Assembly: GCA_029287335.1 (NCBI GenBank)
Contig: JARFRI010000148.1
Location: forward strand, 1-24,605
Length of the DNA: 24,605 nt
Reading direction: 5' to 3'
Origin: Phycisphaera sp.
Lineage (GTDB): Bacteria > Planctomycetota > Phycisphaerae > Phycisphaerales > Phycisphaeraceae
The stretch's first letter is position 1; each line of letters starts with the position of its first letter. Shown here piece by piece: positions 22,814-24,605 of the stretch. Below the pieces are notes generated by a model. It ran no database searches and had not been told where the DNA came from. It worked only from the letters and a program-made list of their open reading frames with translations. Made by a program: the position numbers and the translations under genes.

Positions 22814-23000
22814 GATCCCAAGGGTTGTCAAAGTGGCAGGATATCCCGCCGCATGGCCTTGTCTGGCAGCATAAAATCCGTTTCAGGGCCGAATATCGCC
22901 GATTTTTACGGTTCCCTCTGGCATTGCCCTTGCCCCTAAATACATACTGCCGCGTCAGGGCGTGCGTCCTTGATCGGCACCCTACGAAAGGAAATCAATT

Positions 23001-24605
23001 ATGGGTAAGACAATCGGAATCGACCTGGGCACGACCAACTCCTGCGTCGCGGTCATGGAAGCGGGACAGCCCAAGGTCCTCATCAATAACTCCGGCAACC
23101 GAACGACCCCTTCGATCGTCGCGTTCACTGATAAGGGCGATCGCCTCGTGGGTCAGCCCGCGCGCCAGCAGCAGGTCACCAACCCGACCGGCACGATCTT
23201 CTCCATCAAACGCTTCATGGGACGACGCCACAGCGAAGTCACCGGCGAAGAAAAGATGGTCCCCTACGAAGTCACCGGCGGCAGTGACGAGCTGGTCAAA
23301 GTCAAAGCCAAGGACAAGACCTACACCCCGCAGGAAATCTCTGCGATGGTCCTGCAGAACCTCAAGAAGACCGCGGAAGACTACCTCGGCGAGAAGGTCG
23401 CCAGCGCGGTCATCACCGTCCCGGCCTACTTCAACGACAGCCAGCGCCAAGCCACCAAAGAGGCCGGCGAGATCGCGGGGCTGAAGGTCGAGCGCATTAT
23501 CAACGAGCCGACGGCCGCGGCACTGGCCTATGGCCTGGATAAAAAGAAAGACGAAAAGATCGCGGTCTTTGACCTCGGCGGCGGTACGTTTGACGTCTCC
23601 ATCCTCGACATCGGCGAAGCCGACGGCACCACCGTCTTTGAAGTGCTCTCGACCTCCGGCGACGGGCACCTCGGCGGCGACGACTGGGACGAAGCACTCA
23701 TTAACTTCCTCGCCAACGAGTTCAACCGCACCGACGGCATCGACCTCCGCAAGGACGCGATGGCGTTGCAACGATTGAAAGAAGCGGCCGAGAAAGCCAA
23801 GTGCGAACTATCCACTGCCCAGAGCACGACCGTCAACCTGCCGTTCATCACCGCGACGAACGAAGGTCCAAAGCACCTGCAGATCAACATCACCCAGGCC
23901 AAGTTCGAAGAGATCTGCGACTCGCTCTTTGAGCGTATCAAGGCACCCGTCCAGACCGCACTCAAAGACGCGGGCCTCTCCACCGGCGACATCGATGAGA
24001 TCGTCCTGGTCGGCGGCTCGACGCGCATCCCCAAGGTGCAGGCGATCGCTAAGGAACTGTTCGGTAAAGAGCCCAACAAGTCGATCAACCCCGACGAAGT
24101 CGTCGCGCTGGGTGCCGCGATCCAAGGCGGCGTGCTCGACTCGGGCGGCAACAGCGATGTACTGCTGCTGGACGTCACCCCGCTGTCACTTGGTATCGAA
24201 ACGATGGGCGGCGTGATGACCAAGCTCATCGAGAAGAACACGACGATCCCCACGAGTAAGAGCCAGGTCTTCTCGACCGCGGCGGACAATCAGCCAAGCG
24301 TGACCATCCACGTCCTGCAAGGCGAGCGAGAGTTCTCCAAGGACAACCGCACGCTCGGCCAGTTCGACCTTAGCGACATCCCACCCGCGCCGCGAGGCAC
24401 GCCACAGATCGAAGTCACCTTCGAGATCGACGCCAACGGCATCCTCAACGTCAAAGCCGCTGATAAGGCAACGGGCAAGGAAAGCAACATCGAGATCACC
24501 GGTAGCTCGGGTTTGAGCGAAGCCGAGATCGAGAAGATGAAGCAGGACGCCGAGGCCCACGCGGATGAAGATAAGAAGGCCCGCGAGTTGGTGGACCTGA
24601 AGAAC
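23001..24605 (+). CDS. dnaK: Chaperone DnaK (Hsp70), partial, runs off the right edge
   Basis: The first 535 codons are present. The N-terminal ATPase domain shows [15 protein letters not shown] (residues 5-19), [44 protein letters not shown] and [12 protein letters not shown]. The substrate-binding domain begins after the [17 protein letters not shown] linker and includes [18 protein letters not shown], and the window ends in the helical lid. DnaK binds exposed hydrophobic segments of proteins in an ATP cycle with DnaJ and GrpE. The ATG at 23001 has the Shine-Dalgarno AAAGGA eight bases upstream. Neither dnaJ nor grpE lies upstream; the neighbour there is a divergent HU gene. Confidence 0.98.
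   Translation, partial: MGKTIGIDLGTTNSCVAVMEAGQPKVLINNSGNRTTPSIVAFTDKGDRLVGQPARQQQVTNPTGTIFSIKRFMGRRHSEVTGEEKMVPYEVTGGSDELVKVKAKDKTYTPQEISAMVLQNLKKTAEDYLGEKVASAVITVPAYFNDSQRQATKEAGEIAGLKVERIINEPTAAALAYGLDKKKDEKIAVFDLGGGTFDVSILDIGEADGTTVFEVLSTSGDGHLGGDDWDEALINFLANEFNRTDGIDLRKDAMALQRLKEAAEKAKCELSTAQSTTVNLPFITATNEGPKHLQINITQAKFEEICDSLFERIKAPVQTALKDAGLSTGDIDEIVLVGGSTRIPKVQAIAKELFGKEPNKSINPDEVVALGAAIQGGVLDSGGNSDVLLLDVTPLSLGIETMGGVMTKLIEKNTTIPTSKSQVFSTAADNQPSVTIHVLQGEREFSKDNRTLGQFDLSDIPPAPRGTPQIEVTFEIDANGILNVKAADKATGKESNIEITGSSGLSEAEIEKMKQDAEAHADEDKKARELVDLKN

Larger units (their letters stand above)
22547..23000. other. Intergenic region between divergent HU and dnaK genes
   Basis: This 454-base stretch has no credible gene. 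It contains a 6-bp hairpin GCCGAA-CGT-TTCGGC (22606-22620) in the HU leader, an AT-rich part (22640-22720), a single perfect DnaA-box sequence at 22709-22717, a large palindrome at 22744-22813 and the dnaK Shine-Dalgarno sequence AAAGGA (22987-22992). I could not identify convincing -35/-10 pairs for either gene, nor a CIRCE element or a clear heat-shock sigma promoter. Confidence 0.7.

Noticed and set aside
22995..24289. Minus-strand open frames opposite dnaK
   Set aside because: They are antisense shadows of an unmistakable dnaK reading frame with no start signals or motifs.

Overview
The window looks like a piece of a Planctomycetota chromosome, most likely class Phycisphaerae. This is inferred from gene content and style, not from a marker gene. 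The DNA is GC-rich. Many starts lack a Shine-Dalgarno sequence. Typical planctomycete genes are present: an exported formylglycine-type sulfatase, an SGNH-type carbohydrate esterase, a zinc-ribbon membrane protein with a CGYAVRGL...CPECG signature, a PSP1/RicT-like protein with a basic tail, and a Lys-rich HU protein. No rRNA, tRNA, CRISPR array, phage gene or transposase was seen.

Layout. Positions 1-7723 are a minus-strand run, read from right to left: a CdaA-type diadenylate cyclase, a YbbR/CdaR-like partner, proA, a one-pass membrane protein, purL with tandem PurS-like domains, and the first 40 codons of polA. A mirror-symmetric intergenic element fills the purL-polA gap. Positions 7972-13051 hold a metal-uptake locus. 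A minus-strand DtxR/MntR-type regulator faces a plus-strand series: OprB-like porin, ZnuA/TroA-type lipoprotein, ABC ATPase, and an ABC-3 permease whose C-terminus is a second DtxR-like sensor domain. Positions 13048-14498 hold a zinc-ribbon membrane protein, a LolD-like ATPase and a second copy of the intergenic element. Positions 14498-16643 hold a small protein, an exported SASA-family esterase and, divergently, metF. The sulfatase and the PSP1 gene follow to 19585. Minus-strand genes come next: a Gln-rich membrane-anchored protein, a lipoprotein and HU with a clear terminator. The window ends in a truncated dnaK.

How the genes work together. The metal locus is the most interesting part. 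Two near-matching palindromes (TTTGAA-NN-TTCAAA type) lie just upstream of, or at the start of, the porin and the binding-protein gene. This suggests one DtxR-family regulon covering outer-membrane entry, periplasmic capture and inner-membrane transport. The permease carries its own metal-sensor domain, with the same His/Glu spacing as the stand-alone regulator. That is reminiscent of YtgCR of Chlamydia, another PVC-superphylum lineage, where the regulator is released from the permease by cleavage. The cdaA-ybbR pair is the usual c-di-AMP synthesis unit, but its catalytic DGA motif reads DMG here.
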